Notes: generated by a model not told the origin, from the sequence alone. A DNA stretch of 64,000 nucleotides from Amycolatopsis roodepoortensis (GCF_014873915.1 NZ_JADBEJ010000005.1:1426001-1490000); one strand, 5' to 3'. Shown: positions 46,863 to 55,618, numbered from the stretch's first letter. Program-made: numbers and translations.

Positions 46863-48340
46863 TCGGCGATCGTCTCGACGGCCGAGTCGTTCAGCACCGC
46901 CGTCCTGCCGTCCGGCAGCGCGAAGAGCTTGCCGTCGAGCACCACGCCGAACCCTCGGCCCGGCGCGTGCACCATCCTCGCCCCGGCGCTCAACCGCGCC
47001 GTCCGCGGGAGGTTGTCGACAGGCGTGAGCCGCTGGTTCAGCACCTCGCCCGCGAGCGCCGCCGCCACCGAGCGCCGGTCGACCCGCACCAGGGTGCCGC
47101 CGGCCACCAGGTCGATGGTCCGCTGGGGCGACGGCATCGCGACGCCTTCGAACGCGGTCCGGATCCGGGCCTCGTTCTCGCACGCCCCCGAACCACGGAC
47201 GTCAAGGCCGAAGTGCTTGAGGTCGGTCGGCGCCGCCGCGCCGCCGATGACCGTGGCGCGGACGACGTCGAACGGGACCCGGTCGCAGACGTCGGCCGAG
47301 GACAGCGGCGCGTGCCCGTCGGGCCGCCGGACCAGCCCCGGTCCTTCCTTCCACGCGCCGGGAATGAGCGCCGGCCGGTACGGCTGCGCCGTGAAGTCCC
47401 TGGTCCAGAACGTGAGGGTGGTGCCCTTTTCGGTCTCGTGCGCGATCACGAAGGCGTCGAGCGAACCGACCCACATCAGGTCGGTGCTGAACGCGTCGAC
47501 CAGCGAACGGGGGCGCGGCGAGGTCGTGCCGGGTTTGGCGACGAAGCCCTGCTCCCCCAGCGTTTCCACGTTCCGGGTGAACGCCGCGTCCTTGGCCCGG
47601 AGCAGGAACTGCCCGGCGCCGTTCCATCCGGCGCCCTTCGCGGTGGTGTCGGTGAAGAGCACGTAGAACCAGCCGTCGAGGTACACCGCCGAGGGCTGGC
47701 CCGCACCGTAGACGTTGTCGCGGTGCACGTCGTGCGACGGCCCGATGATCGGCTTCCCACCGGCCGCGCGCGTCCAGGTGAGCCCGTCGGAGCTGGTCGC
47801 GAGGCCGATCGAGTTGCCGAGCGCGTGGTCGCCCGCCGCGCCGGTGTAGTACATGTAGTAGGTCGAGCCGACCTTGATCACCGACGGATCGCAGGTGTGC
47901 ATGCCGTCGAAACCGCCGGGCGCGCCCGAGAACACCGCCGCCGGGCCACCACCGGACGGGCCGGTGAACGGACCGTCGAGCGAGGGCGACTGCGCGTAGA
48001 GGACGTCGTCACCGGGCGGCTGGGCGCTGCCGTACTGGCTGCACCACCACATCTTGAGTTTGCCGCCGTCCCGCATCACGGTCGGGCTGTAGTTGTAGAC
48101 CGCGTCCTGATCGCCCGCGGCCACCACGCCGCCGCTGGCCCGGGGATCGCTCGTCACGAGCTCGACGTCCATCGGGCGCGGCTTCTCCTTGGGCGCCTGC
48201 TGGGCCCCGCCGATCCCGCCGCCCTTGCCGTCGGCCTGGGACTGCACCGTGCCGTCGCTGCACGCCGCGAGGACCGCGCCGGCCGCGAGAAGGGCCACGA
48301 CGGCACGGGCGGGTCGCCGACCCCCACGAAAAAGGCGCAT
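46817..48340 (-). CDS. Lipoprotein with five-bladed beta-propeller (GH43/beta-xylosidase-like)
   Basis: A 507-residue exported lipoprotein. Signal region RPARAVVALLAAGAVLAAC with lipobox LAAC (Cys26). The middle (about 58-330) shows repeated blade motifs typical of GH43/GH32 clan folds: YNYSPTVMRDGGKLKMWW, CDPSVIKVGSTYYMYYTG, GLATSSDGLTWTR, PSAVYLDGWFYVLFTD. A catalytic acid/base set is not obvious, so it may only bind glycans. The C-terminal third (GGTLVRVDRRSVAAALAG onward) has no recognised domain. No nearby transporter or other glycosidase. Confidence 0.75.
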   Translation of the reverse strand: MRLFRGGRRPARAVVALLAAGAVLAACSDGTVQSQADGKGGGIGGAQQAPKEKPRPMDVELVTSDPRASGGVVAAGDQDAVYNYSPTVMRDGGKLKMWWCSQYGSAQPPGDDVLYAQSPSLDGPFTGPSGGGPAAVFSGAPGGFDGMHTCDPSVIKVGSTYYMYYTGAAGDHALGNSIGLATSSDGLTWTRAAGGKPIIGPSHDVHRDNVYGAGQPSAVYLDGWFYVLFTDTTAKGAGWNGAGQFLLRAKDAAFTRNVETLGEQGFVAKPGTTSPRPRSLVDAFSTDLMWVGSLDAFVIAHETEKGTTLTFWTRDFTAQPYRPALIPGAWKEGPGLVRRPDGHAPLSSADVCDRVPFDVVRATVIGGAAAPTDLKHFGLDVRGSGACENEARIRTAFEGVAMPSPQRTIDLVAGGTLVRVDRRSVAAALAGEVLNQRLTPVDNLPRTARLSAGARMVHAPGRGFGVVLDGKLFALPDGRTAVLNDSAVETIADQAWDGFPAGFSLAG

Positions 48341-48361
48341 GATGGCCGAGTGTAGCGAGGC

Positions 48362-49288
48362 TTAATCCGGTCGAGTGACCTCAGTACCCGGGAGAGCGAC
48401 CAGTTCCACTTCGAAGCCATCGGTGTTTTCGAGGTAGGCGGCGTAGTGATGGTCACCGCCCGCATACGGATACTTGTCCGCGAACATCGGCGACCAGCCG
48501 TGTTCGAGCGCCTTCGCGGCCAGTTCGTCCACCCGATCGCGTGACTCGACGTGCAAGGCGAGATGGTTCAGGCCCGGCGCGGTGCGCTCGTGCTTTTCCC
48601 CGCTGAGCCCGGGAGAACGCTCGACGACGAGATAGGTCGCGCCGTGTTTCCAGCTGACCCCGGCGGGCCAGCGCTGGAACTCCCGCCAGCCGAGCTCGCC
48701 GAGCAGCCAGCCCCAGCTCTCCTCCGCGCGCCCGAGATCGGGCACCCACAGCTCGATGTGGTGCGCGCGGCCATGGTCCGAAGGCAGCGCGACGAAGACC
48801 CGGTGCGGCCCGCTGCCGTAGTGGTCACCACCACCGACGTCGAGAAAACCCAAGCGCCGCACCAGGTTCTGACTGGACACATTGGACTCGCCGACCAGCG
48901 CCCACACCGACGACAGGCCGAGGCCGACGAGTCCGTGCTCCAGCAGTGCCTTCGCGGCCTCGGTCGCCAGGCCCTGCCCGCCGTGCGCGCGCGAAAGGTA
49001 ATAGCCGATCTCCGGCACGTCGCCGGGCAGCTCCTGAGAGGGCCGCAGATGCGCGAGGCCGATCACCTCGCCGTCGCGTTCGATCGCCCAGTGCCCCATG
49101 CCCGCCGGGCCGTCGTAGGACAACCTGCGGCCGACCATTTCGCGGACGCGGTCCGGCTCGGTGAGCGGCACCGCGAAATGCGCGCTCATCGCCGGGTCGG
49201 CGAAGAGCTTGACGATCGCGTCGCCGTCCGCCTCCGTCAGCGCGCGTAACCGCAGCCTCGCGGTCTCGAGCGTGGGCGGGTTGTTCAT
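48362..49288 (-). CDS. GNAT acetyltransferase fused to a VOC (glyoxalase-like) domain
   Basis: A 308-residue two-domain cytosolic protein. Residues 1-170 are a RimJ/RimL-type GNAT (TARLRLRALTEADGDAIVKL, IGYYLSRAHGGQGLATEAAKA acetyl-CoA loop, SSQNLVRRLGFLDVG). Residues 174-300 are a VOC module (AHHIELWVPDLGRAEESWGW, LNHLALHVESRDRVDELAAKA, AAYLENTDGFEVELVAL). His177 and Glu179, His in LNHLALHV and Glu in FEVELVAL are candidate metal ligands. It overlaps aroQ by four bases and opens that operon. Substrate unknown; detoxification or antibiotic modification are possibilities. Confidence 0.82.
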   Translation of the reverse strand: MNNPPTLETARLRLRALTEADGDAIVKLFADPAMSAHFAVPLTEPDRVREMVGRRLSYDGPAGMGHWAIERDGEVIGLAHLRPSQELPGDVPEIGYYLSRAHGGQGLATEAAKALLEHGLVGLGLSSVWALVGESNVSSQNLVRRLGFLDVGGGDHYGSGPHRVFVALPSDHGRAHHIELWVPDLGRAEESWGWLLGELGWREFQRWPAGVSWKHGATYLVVERSPGLSGEKHERTAPGLNHLALHVESRDRVDELAAKALEHGWSPMFADKYPYAGGDHHYAAYLENTDGFEVELVALPGTEVTRPD

Positions 49289-49716
49289 TTCGCGTTCGCG
49301 GCCATCCAGCGCAGGGCCAGCGGGTAGCCGTCGACCCCGAGCCCGGCGATCACGGCGGTGGCGACATCCGACAGCACGCTGTGATGCCGGAACTGCTCAC
49401 GCTTGTGCACGTTGGAGATGTGCAGCTCGATCAGCGGGGCCTTGAGCTGGGCGGCGGCGTCGCGGACCGCGATCGAGTAGTGCGTCCAGGCGGCGGCGTT
49501 GAGCACCACCGGCCACCCCGCGTCGGCGGCCTCGTGCAGCCAGCCGACCATCTCGCCCTCGTGGTCGGTCTGCCGGACCTCGACGTCGATCCCCAGCTCC
49601 TTGCCGGTCTCGACGCAGGTGGAAGCCAGATCCGCGTGCGTCGCCGAACCGTAGATATCGGGCTCGCGCAGGCCGAGCCTGCCGAGGTTGGGGCCGTTGA
49701 GGACGAGCACCTTCAC
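49285..49716 (-). CDS. aroQ: 3-dehydroquinate dehydratase, type II
   Basis: A 143-residue dodecameric dehydratase of the shikimate pathway. NGPNLGRLGLREPDIYG (with the flexible lid and catalytic Tyr), LNAAAWTHYSIAVRDA and HISNVHKREQFRHHS with the catalytic His. The type II fold matches actinobacteria. ATG at 49716 overlaps aroB by four bases. Third-step enzyme, encoded next to steps two (aroB), five (aroK) and seven (aroC). Confidence 0.96.
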   Translation of the reverse strand: MKVLVLNGPNLGRLGLREPDIYGSATHADLASTCVETGKELGIDVEVRQTDHEGEMVGWLHEAADAGWPVVLNAAAWTHYSIAVRDAAAQLKAPLIELHISNVHKREQFRHHSVLSDVATAVIAGLGVDGYPLALRWMAANAK

Positions 49717-50822
49717 AGCAGCACGCTCCCGCCGGGCTTGGGGGCTTCACCGGCCACCACCGAGTACGCGGCGGCGAGCAGCGACGGGTCCGGGCCTTCC
49801 AGCCTGCCGGGTTTCGCCAGTCCGTCGAGGACGACGAAACGCAGCACACCCGAACGGGTCTTCTTGTCGCCCTTCATCGTCTCCAGCAGCTGCGGGAGCG
49901 CGTCCGGGTCGTAGGTGGTCGGCAGGCCCAGCAGTTTGAGCACCTTCGCGTGCCGCTCGGCGGTGGTGTCGTCGAGACGGCCCGCCAGCCGCGCGAGTTC
50001 GGCGGCGAACACCAGGCCGACGCTGACCGCAGCGCCGTGGCGCCACCGGTACCGCTCGCGGCGCTCGATGGCGTGGGCGAGCGTGTGGCCGTAGTTGAGG
50101 ATCTCGCGCAGATCCGACTCGCGCAGATCCGCGGCGACGACGTCGGCCTTGACCTGGATCGAGCGGCGGACCAGCTCGCCGAGGACCTCGCCGGTGGTGT
50201 CCAGCGCAGCGGCGGGATCCTGCTCGACGAGCTCGACGATGCGGGGGTCGGCGATGAACCCGGCCTTGACCACCTCGGCCATTCCGGCGACGAGTTCGTT
50301 GGGAGGCAACGTCTCCAGCGTCGCGAGGTCGACGAGGACCGCGCTCGGCTCGTGGAAGACGCCGACCAGGTTCTTGCCGGCCTCGGTGTTGATGCCGGTC
50401 TTGCCGCCGAGGGAGGCGTCGACCATGCCCAGCAGCGTGGTGGGCACGTTGACCAGGCGGACGCCGCGCATCCAGGTCGCGGCGACGAACCCGGCGAGGT
50501 CGGTCACGGCGCCGCCGCCGAGCCCGACGACCACGCCCTGGCGGTCGAGGCCGATGCGGCCGAGGACCTCCCAGCAGAAGCTGGCGACGGTGAGCGCCTT
50601 GCCGTCCTCGGCGTCGGGGATCTCGACCCGGTGCGCGTCGATCCCGGCTTCGGCCAGTTCGTCGCGGATGGCCTCGGCGGTGGTCGTCAGCGTCGGCGGG
50701 TGGATCAGCGCGACCTTGGAGGCGTCGGCGAGCTGCTCGGTGAGCTCGCCCAGCAGGCCGCGGCCGATGACGACGTCGTAGGGCTTGGCGGTGTTGACGG
50801 TGATGCGGACCGGCTCGGTCAT
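49713..50822 (-). CDS. aroB: 3-dehydroquinate synthase
   Basis: A 369-residue NAD- and metal-dependent synthase. VVGLGGGAVTDLAGFVAATW (NAD loop), RLVNVPTTLLGMVDASLGGK, TGINTEAGKNLVGVFHEPSA, and metal-binding His in LNYGHTLAHAIERRERYRWRHG (across positions about 240-262). ATG at 50822. It lies 8 bases after the small lipoprotein gene. Confidence 0.96.
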   Translation of the reverse strand: MTEPVRITVNTAKPYDVVIGRGLLGELTEQLADASKVALIHPPTLTTTAEAIRDELAEAGIDAHRVEIPDAEDGKALTVASFCWEVLGRIGLDRQGVVVGLGGGAVTDLAGFVAATWMRGVRLVNVPTTLLGMVDASLGGKTGINTEAGKNLVGVFHEPSAVLVDLATLETLPPNELVAGMAEVVKAGFIADPRIVELVEQDPAAALDTTGEVLGELVRRSIQVKADVVAADLRESDLREILNYGHTLAHAIERRERYRWRHGAAVSVGLVFAAELARLAGRLDDTTAERHAKVLKLLGLPTTYDPDALPQLLETMKGDKKTRSGVLRFVVLDGLAKPGRLEGPDPSLLAAAYSVVAGEAPKPGGSVLL

Positions 50823-50830
50823 CGTTCCCC

Positions 50831-51253
50831 TCACTTCGGCGGAAGCCGCTTGGCCCTCGCGACCTCGCAGGTGATCTTGCCCTTGACCGGGGTGTCCCCC
50901 GGGATCTCTTCGGTCACCGTCTGGCCGGGCGTCATCCGGTTCTTCGCGAACAGCGCCTCACCGGAGGGCTTGCCGTCGGCGTCCTTGATCGCGATGGTGA
51001 CGGCGTACCGCGCGTCTTCCGCGGTGCTGTTGGTGACCTCGATGGTGATCTTCGGGGTGTAGCTGTTGCTGTCGCATTCGGTGACCTTGACGTCGGCCGC
51101 GACGTCCGCTTCCGGAGCGGCCGACGCGGGCGCCCCGGTGGTGGCCGCTCCGGTCTGGACGACGTCGGCTCCCGCGGGCTGCTTCTCCTCGCCGCACGCG
51201 GTCAGGGTCAGGGCCACGACGGCGAGCAGTACGCCGGCGGTGGTGCGTTTCAT
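50831..51253 (-). CDS. Small lipoprotein between aroK and aroB
   Basis: A 140-residue exported lipoprotein: MKRTTAGVLLAVVALTLTAC with lipobox LTAC (Cys20), an Ala/Thr-rich linker to about 55, then a compact beta domain with VTECDSNSYTPKITIEVTNS and GKITCEVARAK, whose two Cys may pair. The pattern resembles FxLYD-type extracellular domains. It overlaps aroK by four bases. Nothing links it to shikimate chemistry except position. Confidence 0.8.
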   Translation of the reverse strand: MKRTTAGVLLAVVALTLTACGEEKQPAGADVVQTGAATTGAPASAAPEADVAADVKVTECDSNSYTPKITIEVTNSTAEDARYAVTIAIKDADGKPSGEALFAKNRMTPGQTVTEEIPGDTPVKGKITCEVARAKRLPPK

Positions 51254-51774
51254 GCTCGGTCCTTGCTGATCTCGTGCAGCCCGATGAGGGCGGCCTCGAC
51301 GACCTCGTCGGCGGTCAGGCGGTCGGTCTCGATCTCGAACGTGGCGACCTCGCGGTACACCGGCAGGCGCGCGTCGAGGAGCGCCTTGTACGTGGCGCGG
51401 GGGTTCACCCCGGCCAGCAGCGGGCGCGCGGTCGAGAGCCCGGCGCGCTGGACGCCCGCGGCCATCCCGACGTTCAGGAAGATCACGGTGTGCCCGGCCA
51501 GCCGTTCCCGGGTGCCCGGCGTGATCGGCGCTCCCCCGCCCAGCGAGAGGACGCCTTCGTGCTCGGCCAGCGCCTTCGCGACCATCTCCTCCTCCAGCGC
51601 GCGGAAGGCGGGCTCGCCCTCCTCGGCGAAGATGTCGGTGATGGGCTTGCCCGCGCTCGCGACGATGTCGTCGTCGCTGTCGCGGAACGCGAGACCGAGC
51701 CGGGCGGCGAGCGCCGGGCCGACCGTGCTCTTGCCCGAGCCCGGCGGCCCGATGATCACCGCGCGAGGAGTCAC
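51250..51774 (-). CDS. aroK: Shikimate kinase
   Basis: A 174-residue P-loop kinase: IGPPGSGKSTVGPALAARLG (Walker A), FRDSDDDIVASAG (shikimate Asp), EEGEPAFRALEEEMV with substrate Arg replaced in spacing by FRALE, LSLGGGAPITPGTRERL, and LID RPLLAGVNPR. It phosphorylates shikimate with ATP. ATG at 51774 overlaps aroC by four bases. Confidence 0.95.
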   Translation of the reverse strand: MTPRAVIIGPPGSGKSTVGPALAARLGLAFRDSDDDIVASAGKPITDIFAEEGEPAFRALEEEMVAKALAEHEGVLSLGGGAPITPGTRERLAGHTVIFLNVGMAAGVQRAGLSTARPLLAGVNPRATYKALLDARLPVYREVATFEIETDRLTADEVVEAALIGLHEISKDRA

Positions 51775-52958
51775 CAGCGCTCCTCGAGCGCCTTCAGGTA
51801 GGCCTCGGCGTTGCGCTTGCCCTCGGCCAGCGAGTCACCGCCGAACTTCTCCAGCGCGGCGTCCGCGAGCACCAGCGCGACCACCGACTCCAGCACGACC
51901 CCGGCCCGGGGCACCGCGCAGACGTCGGAACGCTGGTGGATGGCGACCGCGGGTTCGCCGGTGGTGACATCCACAGTGGACAGTGCCTTGGGGACGGTCG
52001 AGATCGGCTTCATGGCGACGCGCACGCGCAGCGGCTCGCCGTTGGTGATGCCGCCTTCGAGTCCGCCCGCGCGGTTGGACCGGCGGGTCACCCCGACCGG
52101 GCCGGTGCCGCGGTCGATCTCGTCGTGGGCCTGGCTACCCCAGCGCTTGGCCGTGGTGAAGCCGTCACCGACCTCCACGCCCTTCATCGCCTGGACGCCC
52201 ATGAGCGCGCCGGCGAGACGGGCGTCGAGCCTGCGGTCCCAGTGGACGTGCGAGCCGAGGCCCGGCGGCAGGCCGTAGGCGATCACCTCGATCACGCCGC
52301 CGACGGTGTCACCCGCCTTCCGCACGGCGTCGACCTCGGCGACCATCGCGTCGGTCCCCTCCTGGCCGAAGGCGCGGACCGGGCTCTCGTCGATGGCGGG
52401 CAGGTCCGCGGGCACCGGCAACGGGCCCTCGGGCGCCGACGCGCCACCGATGGAGACGACGTGGCTGAGGATCTCCACCCCGAGCAGCTGCTTGAGGTAC
52501 GCGCGGGCCACCGTGCCGAGCGCCGTGCGGGACGCCGTCTCGCGGGCGCTCGCGCGCTCCAGCACCGGACGGGCCTCCGGGAAGCCGTACTTCTGCATCC
52601 CGGGCAGATCCGCGTGGCCGGGCCGGGGACGCGTCAGCGGCTCGTTGCGCGCGAGGCCTTCCAGCTCCTCGGCGGGCACGGGATCGGCCGACATGACCTT
52701 CTCCCACTTGGGCCACTCGGCGTTCTCGATCTGGACCGCGACGGGGCCACCCTGGGTGAGCCCGTGCCGGACGCCGCCGGTGAACTCGATGTGGTCGGTC
52801 TCGAAGCCCATCCGGGGGCTACGGCCGAAGCCGAGCCTCCGGCGCGCGAGCTGCTCGCCCACTTCGGCGGTGGTGACCTCGACCCCGGCGGGCATCCCTT
52901 CCAGGATGGCGGCGAGGGCGGGTCCGTGCGATTCCCCTGCGGTTATCCAGCGCAACAC
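51771..52958 (-). CDS. aroC: Chorismate synthase
   Basis: A 395-residue flavin-dependent lyase giving chorismate. MLRWITAGESHGPALAAILEG at the N terminus, FGRSPRMGFETD, TRPRPGHADLPGMQKYG, RASARETASRTALG, and TRRSNRAGGLEGGITNGEPL. The product begins with GTG at 52958. It heads the aroC-aroK-lipoprotein-aroB-aroQ order (minus strand), the Rv2540c-Rv2537c order with an added lipoprotein. Confidence 0.96.
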   Translation of the reverse strand: MLRWITAGESHGPALAAILEGMPAGVEVTTAEVGEQLARRRLGFGRSPRMGFETDHIEFTGGVRHGLTQGGPVAVQIENAEWPKWEKVMSADPVPAEELEGLARNEPLTRPRPGHADLPGMQKYGFPEARPVLERASARETASRTALGTVARAYLKQLLGVEILSHVVSIGGASAPEGPLPVPADLPAIDESPVRAFGQEGTDAMVAEVDAVRKAGDTVGGVIEVIAYGLPPGLGSHVHWDRRLDARLAGALMGVQAMKGVEVGDGFTTAKRWGSQAHDEIDRGTGPVGVTRRSNRAGGLEGGITNGEPLRVRVAMKPISTVPKALSTVDVTTGEPAVAIHQRSDVCAVPRAGVVLESVVALVLADAALEKFGGDSLAEGKRNAEAYLKALEERW

Positions 52959-53006
52959 CTGACAGATCCTGTCACAACCTCCTCCGAAGTCCCGGTACAG
53001 GCCGGG

Positions 53007-53618
53007 CTATCCCGGACCGGGTCCGGCGAAGACGGCGAGCGCCCACGCCGCGACCAGGAGACCGGGTCCGTGCGGCACCGTGGGATGCCGTGGTCCGCCC
53101 ACCGCGAGCGCCACGCTCAGTAGCGCCGCGGCGACGGCGCCGAGCACGACCGACGGCCAGCCCGTCGCGGCGAGGACCGCTCCCAGGCTGCCCGCCAGCT
53201 TCACGTCGCCGGCGCCGAGCGAGCGCGGCGACAGCGCGTGGACGAGCGCGTGCGCCCCGCCGAAGACCAGCGCGCCGAGCACGGCCCGCCACGCGATGGC
53301 CGCGCCTCCCCCGTGCGCGGCGATCGCGAGGGCCGCGGCCAGCGCCGGATACGCGGGCAAGGTCAGGACGTCGGGCAGGCGGCGGTACTTCAGGTCGGCG
53401 AGCGCCAGCGGGACGGCGAAGACGGTCAGCACGGCCGGGACCGCGAGCCACCACGACGGCCAGGCGCCGGACTGGTGCCTGAGCCAGACGGCGACGAGCA
53501 CCGCCGCCGTGATGGCCGCCGCCCACGCCGTGACCGGCGCTCCCGCCCGGCGGAGGCAGGAGCGCGCGGCGAGCGCCGATCCGGCGCCCGCCACCGCGAA
53601 GGCGATCGGCGTGAACAC
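53007..53618 (-). CDS. A24-family prepilin peptidase-like membrane protein
   Basis: About 203 residues with five to six hydrophobic segments. The two aspartate motifs of type IV prepilin peptidases are present: ALADLKYRRLPD (near 72-83) and SLGAGDVKLAGSLG. It lacks the N-terminal cysteine methyltransferase domain, as in Flp/TadV-type enzymes. GTG at 53618 is preferred; the reading frame extends 22 codons further with no conserved sequence. Located 48 bases before aroC. No pilin or tad genes are in the window. Confidence 0.78.
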   Translation of the reverse strand: MFTPIAFAVAGAGSALAARSCLRRAGAPVTAWAAAITAAVLVAVWLRHQSGAWPSWWLAVPAVLTVFAVPLALADLKYRRLPDVLTLPAYPALAAALAIAAHGGGAAIAWRAVLGALVFGGAHALVHALSPRSLGAGDVKLAGSLGAVLAATGWPSVVLGAVAAALLSVALAVGGPRHPTVPHGPGLLVAAWALAVFAGPGPG

Positions 53619-53862
53619 AAGATCAAGAGTGCGCCGGTCGCGCTCGGTGCGGCAAGGATTTCTTTTCGTGACAGGGACTTTCACGCACTTTCGGCAGGTC
53701 GGGCGGGGGTGCGGAAGTCGTGAATGGACCGTTCACGTCTGGGCTCGCGGGGCTGAAGTGGAGGGACCGGGCGCGCGGCGCTGGGAACTGGAGGGAGCCG
53801 GGCGCGCAGCGGCGGCGCCTAAAGGATCGAGGCCTCCCTTGAGGGGCAAGGCAAAAGGGCAC
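53619..53862. other. Noncoding stretch before the repeat pair
   Basis: This 244-base segment upstream of the peptidase gene holds no supported gene. It probably contains the aroC-operon or peptidase promoter. Together with the two palindromes to 54050 it makes the longest gene-free stretch of the window (about 505 bases). Short reading frames here arise from the palindromes. Confidence 0.5.
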
Positions 53863-53915
53863 GTTGCGAAAGCCACTTTCGCAACGTTGAAGGTTGCGAA
53901 AGTGGCTTTCGCAAC
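53863..53915. repeat. Family B palindrome, perfect 23-bp stem
   Basis: Arms 53863-53885 and 53893-53915 are exact inverse copies with a seven-base loop. Each arm (GTTGCGAAAGCCACTTTCGC plus AAC) is itself an inverted repeat, so it can form one long hairpin or two short ones. Downstream of the anti-sigma gene. Confidence 0.9.
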
Positions 53916-53997
53916 GGCCACGCAGGCGGGAAGGGCGCGAAGGAGGCCTTCGCTACGCCACCGATATGGCTTCGGCGAGTCCCAAGGGCCCAGGCAC

Positions 53998-54050
53998 GTC
54001 GCGAAAGCCACTTTCGCGACGTCTGACGTCCCGAAAGTGGCTTTCGCGAC
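53998..54050. repeat. Family B palindrome (GTCGCG variant)
   Basis: GTCGCGAAAGCCACTTTCGC plus GAC at 53998-54020 pairs with 54028-54050 with one mismatch; loop of seven bases. Second copy within 135 bases. It ends 74 bases beyond the anti-sigma stop. Confidence 0.9.
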
Positions 54051-54123
54051 ATCAGACGTCGGGCCCGAAACTCATCCCAATCCGCACCGCGTCCGGCACC
54101 GAAGGCCTGTCATGACACCGGGA

Positions 54124-54744
54124 TCAGGGGTTCATCCGCAGCAGCGGGAGACCCGAGGGCGTGCGGATCTCCAGCGCCTTGATTTCCCCGGTGCGCATCG
54201 CGGTACCGACCACGATGTGCGCGGTGTCCTTCGGCATCGCGCGCCAGGACGCCAGCTCGCTGGTGCCGCCGTCGGCGCCGACGGCGACCAGGATGTAGTC
54301 CCCGGCGCGGTTGCCGCCGTAACTGCAGGTCATGTCGACCTTCGTGCCGGTCTCCGTGGCCGACATGGCGACTTCGGCGGTCACCGGGTAGTCGCCGAGC
54401 GGGGTCATCGGGTCGCCCGCCGCCGCGACCGGCCCGGTCAGGACGACCGCGAGCGCCACGCAGGCGGCGACGGCCGCACCGGCGGTCGTGGTGGTGATCG
54501 CCCGTTGGATCCGCCTTCCCCGGCGGACCCGTTTGAGCACGGTCGGCAACAGCTCCGGCGAGGGCTCCTCCTGCAGCGCCGGTGCACCGGCCTGGGCGAG
54601 CAGCCCGGGGATCCCGGCCAGGTCGCGCACGGATTCCGCGCACCGGTCACAGACGCGCAGGTGCTTCTCGTAGGCGGACCGGTCTTCCGGGGACAACGCC
54701 CCGAGCACGTAGGCCGCGTCGTAGGTGGCGAAGGGGTCGGTCAT
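54124..54744 (-). CDS. Zinc-finger (HC2) transmembrane anti-sigma factor
   Basis: A 206-residue regulator. The cytoplasmic N terminus has the ZAS motif His28-x3-Cys32-x2-Cys35 in YEKHLRVCDRCAESV; one membrane helix (about 82-107, TTAGAAVAACVALAVVLTG) leads to an extracytoplasmic RskA-like domain (SATETGTKVDMTCSYGGNRA, ELASWRAMPKDTAHIVVGTA). It would hold the sigma factor encoded just upstream until an outside signal triggers release. ATGA overlap with the sigma gene. Confidence 0.9.
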   Translation of the reverse strand: MTDPFATYDAAYVLGALSPEDRSAYEKHLRVCDRCAESVRDLAGIPGLLAQAGAPALQEEPSPELLPTVLKRVRRGRRIQRAITTTTAGAAVAACVALAVVLTGPVAAAGDPMTPLGDYPVTAEVAMSATETGTKVDMTCSYGGNRAGDYILVAVGADGGTSELASWRAMPKDTAHIVVGTAMRTGEIKALEIRTPSGLPLLRMNP

Positions 54745-55253
54745 TGAGTCACCCCTCTTTCCTCCAATATCAGTCGCAGCGCCCGCAACGCGTAGTGCGT
54801 CCGCGACTTGATCGTCCCTTCGGCCACACCCAGCCGTTTCGCGGCGTCGGCGACGGAGTAACCCTGGAAATAGCACAGGACGAGGACGTCCCGATGTCTC
54901 GGCGACAGCTCGGCGAGGGCTTCGGCGACCAGCCAGCCCTGGACGGCCCGTTCGGTGCCGTCGGTGACCGCCGTTTCGGGCGGCCGGCCGGTCACCACCT
55001 CGGGATGGGCCTCGGAGGCGCGCCAGTCGTCGATGGCGATCCGTCTCGCCACGGTGAACAGCCAGCCCCGCGCCGACCCTTCGGACTGGTCGAGCACCTT
55101 GGCGTTGCGCCAGGCCCGCAGCAGTGTCTCCTGGACGACGTCCTCCGCGCGGACCCGGTCGCCGCTGGTGAGGTGCAGCGCGTAGGACCAGAGTGCCGCC
55201 GCGTGCTCGTCGTGCAAAGCCCGCATCAGCCGGTCCTCCGCGAATTCCTTCAC
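54741..55253 (-). CDS. ECF sigma factor
   Basis: A 170-residue sigma-70 family factor with only regions 2 and 4. Region 2: DEHAAALWSYALHLT, EDVVQETLLRAWRN and SARGWLFTVARRIAIDDWR. Region 4: ALAELSPRHRDVLVLCYFQG and LGVAEGTIKSRTHYALRALR. GTG at 55253 overlaps the membrane protein gene by four bases. Operon order is membrane protein, sigma, anti-sigma. Promoter targets cannot be read here; autoregulation is usual. Confidence 0.93.
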   Translation of the reverse strand: MKEFAEDRLMRALHDEHAAALWSYALHLTSGDRVRAEDVVQETLLRAWRNAKVLDQSEGSARGWLFTVARRIAIDDWRASEAHPEVVTGRPPETAVTDGTERAVQGWLVAEALAELSPRHRDVLVLCYFQGYSVADAAKRLGVAEGTIKSRTHYALRALRLILEERGVTQ

Positions 55254-55618
55254 CGATCCGTGCTTTCCCGGTTCAGGAGCAGCGGGAGCGCGAAGACCAC
55301 GCAGGCCACTTCGGTGATCAGGCCCCACAGCTCGGCCTGGGTGGTGAAGCGCTCCGTGACGCCGAAGAACCCCGTGGTCAGCGAGAGCACGTACGCGCCC
55401 AGCGTCGCCAAGCCGAAGCCGATCGCCGCGAGCGCGGGCAGCCAGTGGTGCCAGACCAGGACCGCGACCGCGATGACCACGCCCGCCACCACGTTCACCA
55501 GGAAGAGCGGGCCGACCACGTCCGTTTCGGAGGCCCAGTCCTGCCATACGACGTAATGCACCCATGCCGAGCCGAGCAGGCCCGCCGCGACGACCGCCCG
55601 CAACAACCACCGGATCAT
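55250..55618 (-). CDS. Four-helix membrane protein of the sigma operon
   Basis: A 122-residue protein with hydrophobic spans near 5-22, 38-58, 62-84 and 97-114 (LWGLITEVACVVFALPLLL). No soluble domain and no recognised motif beyond the hydrophobic pattern. First gene of the sigma/anti-sigma operon, overlapping the sigma start by four bases, hence a possible sensor or regulated target. ATG at 55618; divergent from the Rieske gene with 131 bases between. Confidence 0.75.
   Translation of the reverse strand: MIRWLLRAVVAAGLLGSAWVHYVVWQDWASETDVVGPLFLVNVVAGVVIAVAVLVWHHWLPALAAIGFGLATLGAYVLSLTTGFFGVTERFTTQAELWGLITEVACVVFALPLLLNRESTDR

Noticed and set aside
52972..53526. Alternative minus frame over the prepilin peptidase gene
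   Set aside because: It is Arg/Ala-rich without motifs, while the chosen frame has both aspartate motifs and membrane segments.
53732..54115. Small frames rich in RKPLS/RKWLSQ repeats
   Set aside because: They are translations of family B palindromes, not proteins.
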